A stretch of DNA of 64,000 bases from Mimachlamys varia. Lineage: Eukaryota; Mollusca; Bivalvia; Pectinida; Pectinidae. The stretch is from contig OX392538.1 of assembly GCA_947623455.1 (NCBI GenBank), forward strand, positions 24,241,001 through 24,305,000, in the 5' to 3' direction. Positions 1-10,800 of the stretch are shown here, one piece after another. Positions within the stretch are counted from its first letter, which is position 1; each line of letters starts with the position of its first letter. Under the pieces are notes generated by a model that was not told the DNA's origin, did not search any database, and saw only the letters and a list, made by a program, of their open reading frames with translations. A program made the translations under genes and the position numbers.

Positions 1-3000
1 GTTTGTCTTTTCATTATCATGGTCAAGGTCAATTTTGTTGAGGGCTAAAATAGCAGGCTTCTCCAAAACTTCTCTGTTATACAACTCCAGCTCCTGTAAC
101 AGGAAGATAATAAGTGATGGCAACTACTTGGCTATATATAGCCTGAGTTTCCTTTGGCCCCGACACCATATCTGGTCTAGGGCCAGAGCACACTGCCACA
201 TGAAAACCTGGAATTGGACAAATATATGTATACTAAACGGTATCGAGGCGTGAATAATCGATAAAAAGACGTGCTGATCAGGAAATCTTTTGAACAAGAA
301 TATTTTCAGTCGGGATCAGTACGGTTTGCTGATTAGTCACCCCGTGGCTTACTTATGAAGTAAAAACATGGAGACCATTCAGGCGGAAAATTTCAATCCA
401 CTGAAAAAGCTGTTTAGTTATAACTAGAGTGGGTTTCGATCAATAAATAATCCATTTATCAATATATCATGTGAGGTATGTGTTGTGTTATAGACATCAA
501 TGTCAGTCACGAAATGGTGTCAGATAATTCCATTTTTTTCTATAGAGCAAAATCGAACAGAAAGAAACTATGACTAAAAAAAATTCAAAAAAGAACAAAA
601 TATTTGTTTTCAATGCTTTTATGGCTTTCTTTCTAGAAAAATTTTATCAAAACTTCAGTGTTTTCAAGGCATCATTAGAATTTGACAATGGTAACAGGAT
701 TTTTAACTATTATTAAATATTCCAGAAACCTTTATACAAATACCTTATTTAGCAAAAGAATGGTTTCAAATGCACTTCTGTAGTTGTGTCTATTGTGGAG
801 TTGGAATCCATCTATGTCGACAATAAACAGTAGAAGTTTAGTCCTCTCGATGTGTTTAAGGAACTTGTGACCCATCCCCTGGTTAATGTGGGCTCCTTCA
901 ATGAGACCAGGAAGATCGGCCACCGTTATCTGTGGGAAAATGGTATCAGTTAGACACACAAGAATTACGGGTTATCATATGTCTCGCATTTTCGGGCTTT
1001 GAGAATTATAACTGTCACTAAGCTCACAAGACCTTTGTACAAGGTGAGCTTACAAAAAATGTAAGCTTCTGAATTAGTTTGGCTTGGCTTGGTTTATTTT
1101 ATTTTAAGTCTTATTATTAGACAGGGTCATTGAAGGACGTGCCAGGTTTTGGAGGTGGAGGACAGCCGGTGTACACTGAGAAAAACCACCGACCTACGGT
1201 CAGTACCTGGCAACTGCCCAACGTGGGATTCGAACTCGCAACCCAGAGGTGGAGTTCTAAAGTACTACTAACGTAGAAGTTATTGTTTATTGATAGATTG
1301 TTGTCCTACCTGTCTCAAATCTGGAAATTCCATGGTTCCAATGTAGGGGCGTATTGTTGTAACTGAAATTGGATATAAACTCTGTTTATTTGACAGCACT
1401 TATGCAACAACTTACTTCAACAAATATATCCATCACTCCTGTTTCTTTGCTTACATTACTTAAGGCCCGGTCACAACCCACCGTGCGTGTTTTTTGTCCG
1501 TACGTTTTTTGGGGAGGCCACGGCCGCTATGTTTTTCTGAAAACGTGGGTAGGGAGTGGCAAGAGCAGGGAGAGAGTACGTCAACGCACGGTGGCGCAAG
1601 GTGTAAGTACGTGGCCCGCACGCCACGCCTGGCCGTGAGCGGTTGCGTGCATCGTACGTTGCACACATGGTAAGTGAGTTGTACGTGCTTACAACTTGCT
1701 TACAAAGTACGATCTCCGTGCGATTGCCACGTTATCGTACGGAGGCTGTACTTACACGTGCTGCTCACGTACTGTGTCCTTACTCACTCGCATGTTGTAA
1801 GTACGTGGAAGTGCGACGAACTTGAGTTTTTCCGCCCAATGTCTTGATACTCATGATTTATTTTATGAACTCTACAGACACTCATGATTTTAATGAACTC
1901 TGGGGTCATTTTATGAACTCATGATTTAATTTTATGGATTCATGTGTGAATAAACATGTAGAAATTTATTGTGTCAAACATATAATAAAATGGGGTTTTT
2001 TTTGTTCTTATTCAAAATCAACCTTAACTTTAATATTATATACCAGAATGGTTCCGGTCTCACTTCTTACTTTCAAAGCCCCTCCAAAAAAACCCGGTCT
2101 TTTTTAACAAATGGTTATAATAAATTTGCAAAAATTACGGATTTGTTTTTTGGGGCTGGTTGGGAGGTTTTTGTTACCATTTTGCATTGTAAGTGCGGAA
2201 CACATGCTTACTTGGTACGGTCCACGTCAGTTCTGTGTGCACATTGGACAGTAGAACTGGGGAAGTGCCGGGTAAGCACAGGCCACGCACTTATCAAGTG
2301 CGCAGCACGCACGTGCTACGGAGTCAGTGCGTTGTGCGCTCATTGGTTGTAAAACTGTAAGTTATGTGTGCGACACGCGCGTCACCCGTACTTAGGTGAA
2401 TCCCTAGCCCGACCGCATCCCACACGCAGCGAAAGTTCCTCATGCACTAAAAGTGCTACAGTGTGTCTGCGGACTCCCAAATCCGTACTGAGGCAGTACT
2501 CACCACGTACGGATCCCCAAATTTTGCCCACGTTTTTGCAAGTAGGCAGCACGCACTTGCAAGTACGGCGGGTTGGGACCACGGCTTTATGTACAGTTCT
2601 GCAGCTAAAGTTTCCAGATTTTGATAAGTAGTTGTTCATTGTCACTGATATACTTACAGGGATATGAAGCTATCGCTGGAGAAGTCCGAGATACAGCAGA
2701 CAAGGTAGTAGATTTTCCTGCGTTTGGAAATCTGCAGATTTGTAAAAAGTAAGAAATATTTAATCATCTTTCAAAATACTTTATAACATAAAATACTTAA
2801 CTATCATTAAAAACAACACACAGAAAGATTCACATGGAGACCCTTGTATAAGTACAAGATAATAAGACCAGGGCTCGTATTCATGAAACCGTACTCATGC
2901 TCAAGCATGGATTTTGTGCTCAAGCCTTATTTCTTGTTCTGGCTATAAAATATTCTAAAAATATAATTTTGTCAAAGATTTGGTATAAAGTTGAAGAGAT

Positions 3001-6000
3001 ATGAAGTCAAAAGCTGTTTTCACCATTTATAATGACTTTTTGACTCTTCAACATGATTCAGGTGAGTTTCTAGAAAGCTGACTTGAGCACAGAATCCATG
3101 CTTGAGCATGAGAACGGTTTCATGAATATGGGCCCAGGTGTTCCGGACGAGTAAGCTTTTTCTGCGTCATCGAGAACAATCGCCTTGTAAATCTATATAA
3201 TGTACTTAAAGGGGATGATGATTAGGGTAATAAAACTAACATTACGATTACAAGAAACTTGTGTGCAAATTTAACCATAATGCTTCAGTATTATAGACTA
3301 ATTACACTATTAACATTACAGTGTGGCTGGAGCTTTGAATATCAAATATTTTATCTGCTTCATGTTTCACTGGAGGTCCAATCATGTTCACCAGGAAAAC
3401 ATCTCTTCTTTACAGTGTAGGGACTTTTAATCATTGATCGTGACGTTTTAGGTATAAGGAGGTATATAGTTTAAATTCCTCCATCCTCGATATCCAGGGG
3501 TTACGCTCACCTACGCACTCTACACCTCTGGAATATGTCATAGTAAAACTGAAGGCACGCTCAGGTAGAAAAACCTGACCAATGGCTGCAACCAACTTCA
3601 AAGCTTGTCAATTTTTACCGTTATATGACTACAAGATTCTTTTGATGTTCATCAGAGGGTCAAATCCGTCTTCTTGCATCATCAACAAAGTGGCGCACAC
3701 TGAGCCTTCAGTTTTGCAAAGACATATTCCAGGGGTGTAGAGAGTGTAGGTAAGTGTAACCCCTTGGTTATTGAGGATGCAATTCCTCCAGAATAAAGGA
3801 CAGGGGCTTTTTAATTAATTAGAGCCAGTACAGTACTTTTACTGAGAAAGGGATCTTACCCCACCAGAGCAACATCTGCGATGAGTTTTAGGTCCAGAGT
3901 GATTGTACGTATCTCCCCTCTTTGTCCAAGGAAGCTGTTTTGTTCTGTCCCTCCCTTTCCACCTTCTGCTACAATCACTTCCTGGTCATGCTCGTCCAGG
4001 TCGGCTAGGAAAAAAGAAACAGAAAGACATATCTACTATTACATAATTTTGAATAGAATGCTTCCACTGGGAATCAAACCCCGAACCCAAAGGTCCTAGT
4101 CGGATGCTGTACCACATGAGCTATAGGGAAATTCCCCCTAGCTCGAAGCTAGAAGGCGACCTAAATCTTATATACAGCTCTGTACCTGGTACATTTAAAA
4201 TCTGCCGCACTACTTGATACCCTTTTTAAATGTGTTCACTCATGAACATCACAATTAAACAAGGTTCTAACTCCACTGTCACCACAGGGAGAGCCACGGA
4301 CATCATTTGTAACAGGAAAGAGAATAGTCTGCTTTCACCTGGGATTAAACCCTTGTTCTCCAGATTCCTAGTCAGACGCTCTACAAAAGGAAAATGTCCT
4401 CTAACTCGAAGCTAGAAGGCGACCTAAATCATCTTTACAATTTAAATCTGCCACAATTTTAATAAGTACCTATTTCTGTGCCATCGCTGTCTTTTACTGC
4501 CACTCCGAGAGGCACCTCTATACAAACGTCTCCACCGCGGTCACCCAGTATCCAGTGTTTCCTATACGTAGAAAACATAATAAATTTACACCAGAATTCA
4601 TCACCTGTTTTACTGAAAATTCAAATAGAAACAATTTTGAATGTTATAGTTCACATAGTTTGTTAATCCACAATGTGGTTTATGTAAATGTGATAATTTT
4701 TTTCCATGAAAGTAAAATCTTTTCTTTGTATTTGGAGATGGTATTTTAAACCAGTCAACGAGCAAACTTGCAGCACAAGCTATGGTGTTATGAATGGGAT
4801 CTTTAATATGGCATGCACCAGTTAAACATTGATAACACTAACAAAATACGTTTATACAAACCTGCTATCTTGTCCAACATCTGCAGCATATCGTTTCTTT
4901 GGGTTTTTATGTAAGACGGTAAGTAGATTATCAATGTTCTTGTTTGCTTTGACATAAACACATCCTCCATCTCCTCCGGACCCTCCAAACTTCTGGAAGC
5001 CCTGTCCCCCCGATCCTCCCCTCACGTGTACACGCAGAGAGTCTATAAACGTTGACTTTCTTGATTTCTACAAAGAAGATTTAATTTATTAATTGTACGC
5101 TGTAAATTTGTAAATATTGATTTAAAATCATGCAGGATCATTTTAATAAACAAGATATATTTTAGCTTCATACAGTTTGTACTCAGATTAGAAATGGAAA
5201 GATTTTCATTGCTGTGAAAAGATTTTCTCTTTCTGCAATTCAATTCATATTTTATAGTTGCATAATTTTCCTCTGGCACCAACAGCAAACTTAACTAAAA
5301 CATGAATATATACAGTATACATGTCAACAGTCTAAGTCTGGTGTCACTGGTAGAGGAAACTTTAGCCTATTAAATTTTATACAAGAATTCCACAGCTTAG
5401 TGGATGTGTTGCCTGGGTGGTCAACAGTTGGAACATTATAATGAGACAGATGCTCTAATTAATCAATAAATAATTTCTATGTTAAAATTTCATAATATGT
5501 CCTCCACTGGAGTTAAGACAAGGCTTTCTTAAAATTTATCAAATACGTTTTATTTATTTTCAATTCTCAAAGTTGACAGAATGAGATCAGAACTCTGGAA
5601 TAAAATAGGTGAATCTTCACAAATTAAATGTTAAGACACAAATAAGTGGATCAGGGAATACCATAAACTTATATATAATACGTATTAAACTTCACTTTTT
5701 CAATGTTTCTGTCCAAGTCACATTTATTTAGTCATGAAACAATATACCAATATAAAAATAATTTTATTTGCATGCAAGAAGTTAGCGAAATCAATTATAA
5801 AGCAGTACACTTTCGGTCTATGTGGCTTAATGTTACAATGGTTAGGATCGAGTTACTGCGGTGCCTGCAATTGCTAACATCAAGTTTCTAAAGCCCTTAA
5901 TTTTCACACATTCACAGACGAAGCAAGATTAACATGGACCGTCAATCCTGGCAGTCTGTGACAATCTTTCATCACCATGTAAAGACCGTATATGCATCTG

Positions 6001-7678
6001 TGTACAATTTTGTTCTACAGAAGTATACAGATGTCTACGGAGTACACACTGATTTTTCTGGGAAGGCAAGCTACGCAGACTAAGTACTGTGTGAGTCATG
6101 GTGTGAACACAGAGAAGGTAATACATGGCAGACTGATGACACGGTCACCACTGATATCAACAAGGTGTGTTCCCGGCCAGAGCTGCGGGAATGACTACTG
6201 TTTCAAACTTTCAATATACATGTAGATGTACATGCATTTGCTATATACAATTATACCTCTGGTTACCCTCAGCAGGGGATGGCAGAACATTTCAAAAAGC
6301 AGTCATTTTGTCATCACCCTCGCTACACATACTGTAGGACAACCCGACCAAAATGCAACCTTGAATAAGAAACATCAAGAGGGGCAATCTGGCCACAACA
6401 ATTCCAAACTCAACTTAATGTCAAATAGAAACGTCAGTTATCCAGATTCATATTTCTATTCATATTTCTATTTTGTTGAATACTTGAAAAATGAAATGAA
6501 CTTGACACCGTATTGCCCTTTCATAATGACTGCATTTATTTGGTGAGGTACTGTGATAATCTATGGGTGTCTGTACATGTGTAAACACTGGGTATCTCCG
6601 TAAACCAACCATGTAAGGACTGGCATAAAACCTAATCTTTTGTACACTGCATGATAGTCCGTAAGGTTCTGACTCTCAGCCGACCCACTTAATATTTGGA
6701 CGGCAGGCGGGTGCGAGAGTCAGAATCCCCCTCGTATAAAATATGTGAAAGATCTGAAGATCTCACGAGAGTTTCTTTTCTGAACTATCTATTTTGGATC
6801 ATGTGAACTTGGACAGCAGCCATTTTTGAACACTCTAGATGTCTGGAATCTGGTTATTTTATGGAAATGGGCGATGACAGTTGTAGTCTACGACCTTCTG
6901 TGACTTGATTCAATGTGTAGGCTAGTAGAAAAATATCTGTACTTTCCATTAATTGATACAATGTACTTAATTTGCACAGCTAAAACAGCGACCTGTGTAT
7001 GGATCGTTAAAATTTTACATATTTTATATGAGGGGAATTCTGACTCTCGCATCCCCCTGCAGTCCAAATATTTAGCGAGTCATAGAATCAAAACCCTTCG
7101 GACTAACTCTGTATAACTACGGCACTGTCCGATATGGGTTCTCGGAAATGTCCGGGTATACTGTACATGTACAATGTATGTAAGGTTTTTTTTAGGTACC
7201 GTGATTATCAAATTCAGTTTTTATCAAAATGTTTAATCTGTGTTGATCATCATCCGGCCTCTTATTCGTGAATATGTGAAAGGGGCTTAGTAGCCATGGA
7301 TTCCATAAACATCTTTTAGCAATATTATTTATTTTGTCATTAGAAATAATAGTGCTAATTAGACGGAAAATTAAAAACAGATATGAGTTTAAAGTGATTT
7401 TGGCTATTTCTAATAAGAAATCAATATACCCAAATACTATTTAAGATAGGAGTATAATAGGCAAATTTGTGTATTTTACGCAATTTTGTGGTTTTACCCG
7501 ACCTGCTTATTGTAAAAGGGCCCGTCCGGGATTGCATGGGAGACCGGTAAACTTTACCTGTGAATAAATCATGTCATGTTGCTACACCCTTGTTATTTGA
7601 ACTTACAGTATTTTTGGGAGCAGCTTTTGTTGAATACATTCGTATTGCCAACGCGAATATGTTCTTTGTCGTTATCAT
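1..7678 (-). CDS. GTPBP10: GTPBP10, mitochondrial Obg-family GTPase (3' end outside window)
   Basis: Exons in transcription order: 7678-7607, 5067-4862, 4561-4470, 4004-3860, 2731-2658, 1362-1310, 929-744, 93-1 (continues off the window). They join in phase to 307 codons. Residues 1-24 begin [18 protein letters not shown], basic and without acids, as a mitochondrial presequence. A glycine-rich Obg domain follows ([15 protein letters not shown] and EGGKGG). The G domain has G1 GFPNAGKST (about 172-180), G3 DLPG (219-222) and G4 NKID (295-298). The run [18 protein letters not shown] is diagnostic of the GTPBP10 subgroup. Family knowledge: these GTPases act in maturation of the mitochondrial large ribosomal subunit. 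An in-frame TGA lies seven codons upstream of the chosen ATG. G5 and the C-terminus are not visible. The paralogue MTG2 is the main alternative, but the G3 region fits GTPBP10 better. Confidence 0.9.
1081..1256 (-). mobile_element. tRNA-derived SINE, 5'-truncated
   Basis: In minus orientation it runs from a B-box-like GAGTTCGAATCCCACG through a conserved body (CACCTCCAAAACCTGGCAC) to a tail near ACCCTGTCTAATAA. I recall this unit as widespread in bivalves. It lies in the GTPBP10 intron between the 1310-1362 and 744-929 exons. Confidence 0.6.
1462..2592. mobile_element. Inverted-repeat element about 1.1 kb, CGTACG-rich
   Basis: The left end AAGGCCCGGTCACAACCCAC mirrors the right end GGCGGGTTGGGACCACGGCT. 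The interior is unusually rich in GTACGT/CACGTA words compared with the AT-rich surroundings. A TTAA precedes the left end. No transposase frame is seen. Confidence 0.5.
2820..3185. repeat. Dispersed 'R1' repeat copy interrupted by a MITE
   Basis: CATGGAGACCCTTGTATAAG to AATAAGACCAGG, then resuming at AGGTGTTCCGGACGAGTAAG, matches the R1 copies at 36480 and 55715. The gap between the halves is filled by the palindromic element at 2871-3135. Confidence 0.65.
2871..3135. mobile_element. Palindromic MITE nested in R1 repeat
   Basis: The terminal inverted repeats exceed 50 bp. The left end GGGCTCGTATTCATGAAACC pairs with the right end GGTTTCATGAATATGGGCCC, and GCTCAAGCATGGATT with AATCCATGCTTGAGC. 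There is no ORF. Confidence 0.75.
3459..3790. mobile_element. MITE with about 65-bp terminal inverted repeats
   Basis: The left arm (CCAGGGGTTACGCTCACCTA, then ACACCTCTGGAATATGTC) mirrors the right arm (GACATATTCCAGGGGTGTAG, then GTAACCCCTTGG). It lies in the GTPBP10 intron 3' of the 3860-4004 exon, ending 70 bp from that exon's donor. Confidence 0.7.
4050..4180 (-). mobile_element. tRNA-derived SINE
   Basis: The reverse complement contains an A-box-like TAGCTCATGTGGTACAGC and a B-box-like GGGGTTTGATTCCCAG at tRNA spacing. It is followed on the plus strand by CTCGAAGCTAGAAGGCGACC, which recurs in the neighbouring element. Confidence 0.65.
4333..4437 (-). mobile_element. tRNA-derived SINE, second copy
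   Basis: Shares the B-box segment and the AACTCGAAGCTAGAAGGCGA tail with the copy 280 bp away. The A-box region is partly deleted. It sits immediately downstream of the GTPBP10 exon at 4470-4561. Confidence 0.55.
6657..7103. mobile_element. MITE with about 85-bp imperfect terminal inverted repeats
   Basis: GTCCGTAAGGTTCTGACTCT at the left pairs with the reverse complement of the right end CCTTCGGAC. ATATTTGGAC, TGCGAGAGTCAGAAT and ATATAAAATATGT recur in inverted form in both arms. It is in GTPBP10 intron 1. Confidence 0.65.
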
Positions 7679-7801
7679 GTTGATGTTATTATAACCCGTT
7701 CATCGTGTCACGATCGTTTCATGGGCGCAGACATATTGAATTGACTTTGTCGCCTTCAAAGTAGGAGATCCAATATCAAATCACGTGACAGTCCAGTCAA
7801 A
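7679..7801. promoter_or_regulatory. Divergent promoter between GTPBP10 and HACL1
   Basis: Only 123 bp separate the two start codons, so both 5' UTRs and the core promoter must lie here or overlap the first exons. No TATA box is obvious. A palindromic E-box TCACGTGA is at 7781-7788, the type bound by USF, MITF/TFE and MYC-MAX factors. Both genes encode organelle metabolic proteins (mitochondrial ribosome assembly and peroxisomal alpha-oxidation), so shared control is plausible. That is inference. Confidence 0.6.
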
Positions 7802-10800
7802 ATGGCGAGCGCATCGAACATGGACGAAGGTGTGAAAGTTGCTGGGGCGACAGTCCTGGCGAGGGCATTGAAAGCCCAAGTAAGTCTGTTAGCATTTTAA
7901 AACAGTGTGTCAGTTTTTATGCGATGTACTTATTTATGAAAATCAGATTGTCATTCCGTATTCATTAAACATGACGTCGACATGATCAGTAATTTCAGAA
8001 ACGGTACAAGTTCAGTTTCAACTATACTACAATGTAGATCTATACAGCGAACACGGTATAGTAAAGTGTGAGGGTATGAATTATTAAAAAAAAATATAAT
8101 TGAAAACCAACTTTAAATCAAATACCTATGGGCATATAGATCTATATTACTTCATAAAAAATATAAATGTGTCCCACTTTTTGACCCCTCTACAGATTGT
8201 ATCTCCCATGCATATGCCTAGGCCTGCTATCAGACGTACTACTTTTTGACCCTTTCAGATATGTTTAATAGATATGAAAAAAAATATTTCTAACCTCAGT
8301 GAGCATCTAATTTACAATTATTTAAGTAATTAATTGTTACAAATAAGAACAGAAAACCACTGGAAATAACTTTTGTCATTTACCTAACTTTTATGACACG
8401 CACGATCAATATTTGTAAACACCCGTCCCTTTTGAACCGTCTTCTACCTTCGGCTTGTTGTTGAAGTGGGCCCTACCTGAATTATTTTTAATTCTTTGGA
8501 TTTTTTTGTCAAGAGTTTATTGTTAGTTACCGCTCAGGTTTACTTCGTTTTATGCTTATTTTTGCACATGGTTATATCAACTAGATTTTTTTTATAATTT
8601 TTTAGAATCCCGAAAAATTTCCTGAAGTTATGTATATTGGGCCTTTAAATAAATTATAATATTTCAAATCTGCGATAGAATAAGCAATTATTAGAATTAT
8701 GGCAGTTGGTAAATTACGCCAACAATTGTTTTCACATTTGATTTTGAATTCATTTTTACATTGTACCCTAATCATTTGAATCCATGACTTTGTATACTTA
8801 CAATTATTGATGCATACAGAAAGTTTTTCGATCTTGTTACTTTGTTGGTCAAGTTTGGTAATTTTATTAATTTTTTGAGCCAATTATTGAATCGGATGAT
8901 TAATCCCCAAAACTCATTTTTACTTCCTCGTTAATATAATGCATGCACGGTTACTTACAATTCTGTGTGACATTCTGGAAGCATAGAAATTCATGGATCA
9001 TGCGCAGTTGCTTGAGTTTCTGTCAGTAAATAATTATATAGATTTATGTATGAAATGAGCCTCCCATTACAGTAATACTGTAATGGGCCGCGGCTCCATA
9101 AATATAAACATTTTTTATATACTGACAGAAACTCAAGCAACTGTGGATTATGATACACCTGGTCAAGCCTATATATTAAGCTCTATGTATATGTCATCGA
9201 CAATTCATTTTCAGAGTGTGGAGTATTTGTTTGGTATAGTGGGTATTGTAATTCATTTGGCCCTAGTATCAGCCCTATAACAGGGGTGAAACTGCACCTT
9301 TCTATTGTTCTCCCCCAAAGTATGTTTGGCTGTGAGTTGCGGTACTCGCTCACAGACTCCGACTGGCGTTGTCTGGAATCAGTACATCACTTGTGTGTCA
9401 AACTTATTCAAAATTTTCCTCTGACGACCAGGTCTGACATCGCTTTAGGTATGCTTGGTTTATCGTCGCTTCGTTTATATGTAGATCAATGTAAACTGTG
9501 TTTCTTTGTGGCATTATGTAGAACCAAAACTAATTGTACATCTAAACAACTGCGTTTGTATCAAAAACGCCTTAATGTACATAAAGCTAAAAACGGTTTT
9601 ATTGTTAATGCTATTGTATACCGTATAAGTACAATCTTCATGATTATCTGCTTGAACTCTTTAATACGGGTAATTTCCCTTCAAAATTGTGTTGGAAATT
9701 CCTAGTAAAAAATGTTCTTCTTTGTAAATTAAAAATATTAAGAATCAGATGACTGAAAAACTTGTTTATGTCTTTCGCCTTATTTTTCGAGGTTCATATA
9801 TCTCAATCCTGAAATGAAACTTTCAGTTATCTGTTCTTTTCAAAGTGTCCTCCTTCTTTGATCGTAACATGTAAAATTGTTTCTAAAATGTGGATTACTC
9901 CACCTGATTGCGAACTATTATTTGCGCTAACTGCAAGGGTGTGTTTGAAGACGCAGTGGCCCATGGTTTGTTAGACTGTGGCGGATTAGAATTAGCAAAT
10001 ATGCGGGATAGCCTTACTACAAAATGTGTCCTTCGACCATTCAGAAACAGTAGCCCAGGTGGCAACTCTGTTTGGTATTCCAAGCGCTGCTATTTGCGAT
10101 GCTTTTAATGACGATGTTATTTTGCTCACATCTTTTATCAAGGACTGTCTTATTTTTTCGAAAAGGGCATTTTATATGACCTTCCAATAAATATAGCTAT
10201 TTGCATAGCAGTCACTATCCAAGTGTTAACATGGCCACCTTACACTGCCTCATTATCTGGTATTTAACTCTTCTATGAAGTTATCATTATGACAAAATAT
10301 TAATATAAATTGTAAGTCAATTTTTGGATGTTTGCACCAATATGTTTTTTTCTCTCATGTCAGTTGCACATAGTTATGCTCATCTATATTGTACTCTTCA
10401 TTGTTTTGAAGGAAATAACGATATGATAATGATGATGAAGATGATAATAGTTTATTAAAAAAATATTATTGAAATCAACTTTTAACCAAATACCTATGGG
10501 CATATTTATTACTTCAAAATATAAATGTGTCCTACTTTTTGACACCTCTTTATATATATCTCCCATATGCCTGCTATCAGACGTACTAGTTTTTGACCCT
10601 TTCAGAAATGTTTAATAGATATGAAAAAAAAAAATATTTTAAACCTCAGTAAGCATCTAATTTGCAATTATTTAAGTAATTAAGTGTACGGTTACAAATA
10701 AGAACAGAAAACCACTGGAAATAACTTTGTCATTTACATTGTACCTAACTTTTATGAGTTAGCTTCATGTACATGTAGTTGTATGTAATATAAAGACCAT

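Larger units (their letters stand above)
8090..9265. repeat. Local direct duplication, left copy (with pseudo-exon 2)
   Basis: Matches 10440-11600 in the same orientation, with insertions. Shared runs include CCTATGGGCATAT, TTTTGACCCTTTCAG, AATAATTGGCTC-type sequence and ATATAATGCATGCA. The right end carries a mutated copy of HACL1 exon 2 with its TTTTCAG acceptor at 9209-9214 (see 9215-9251). Confidence 0.8.
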
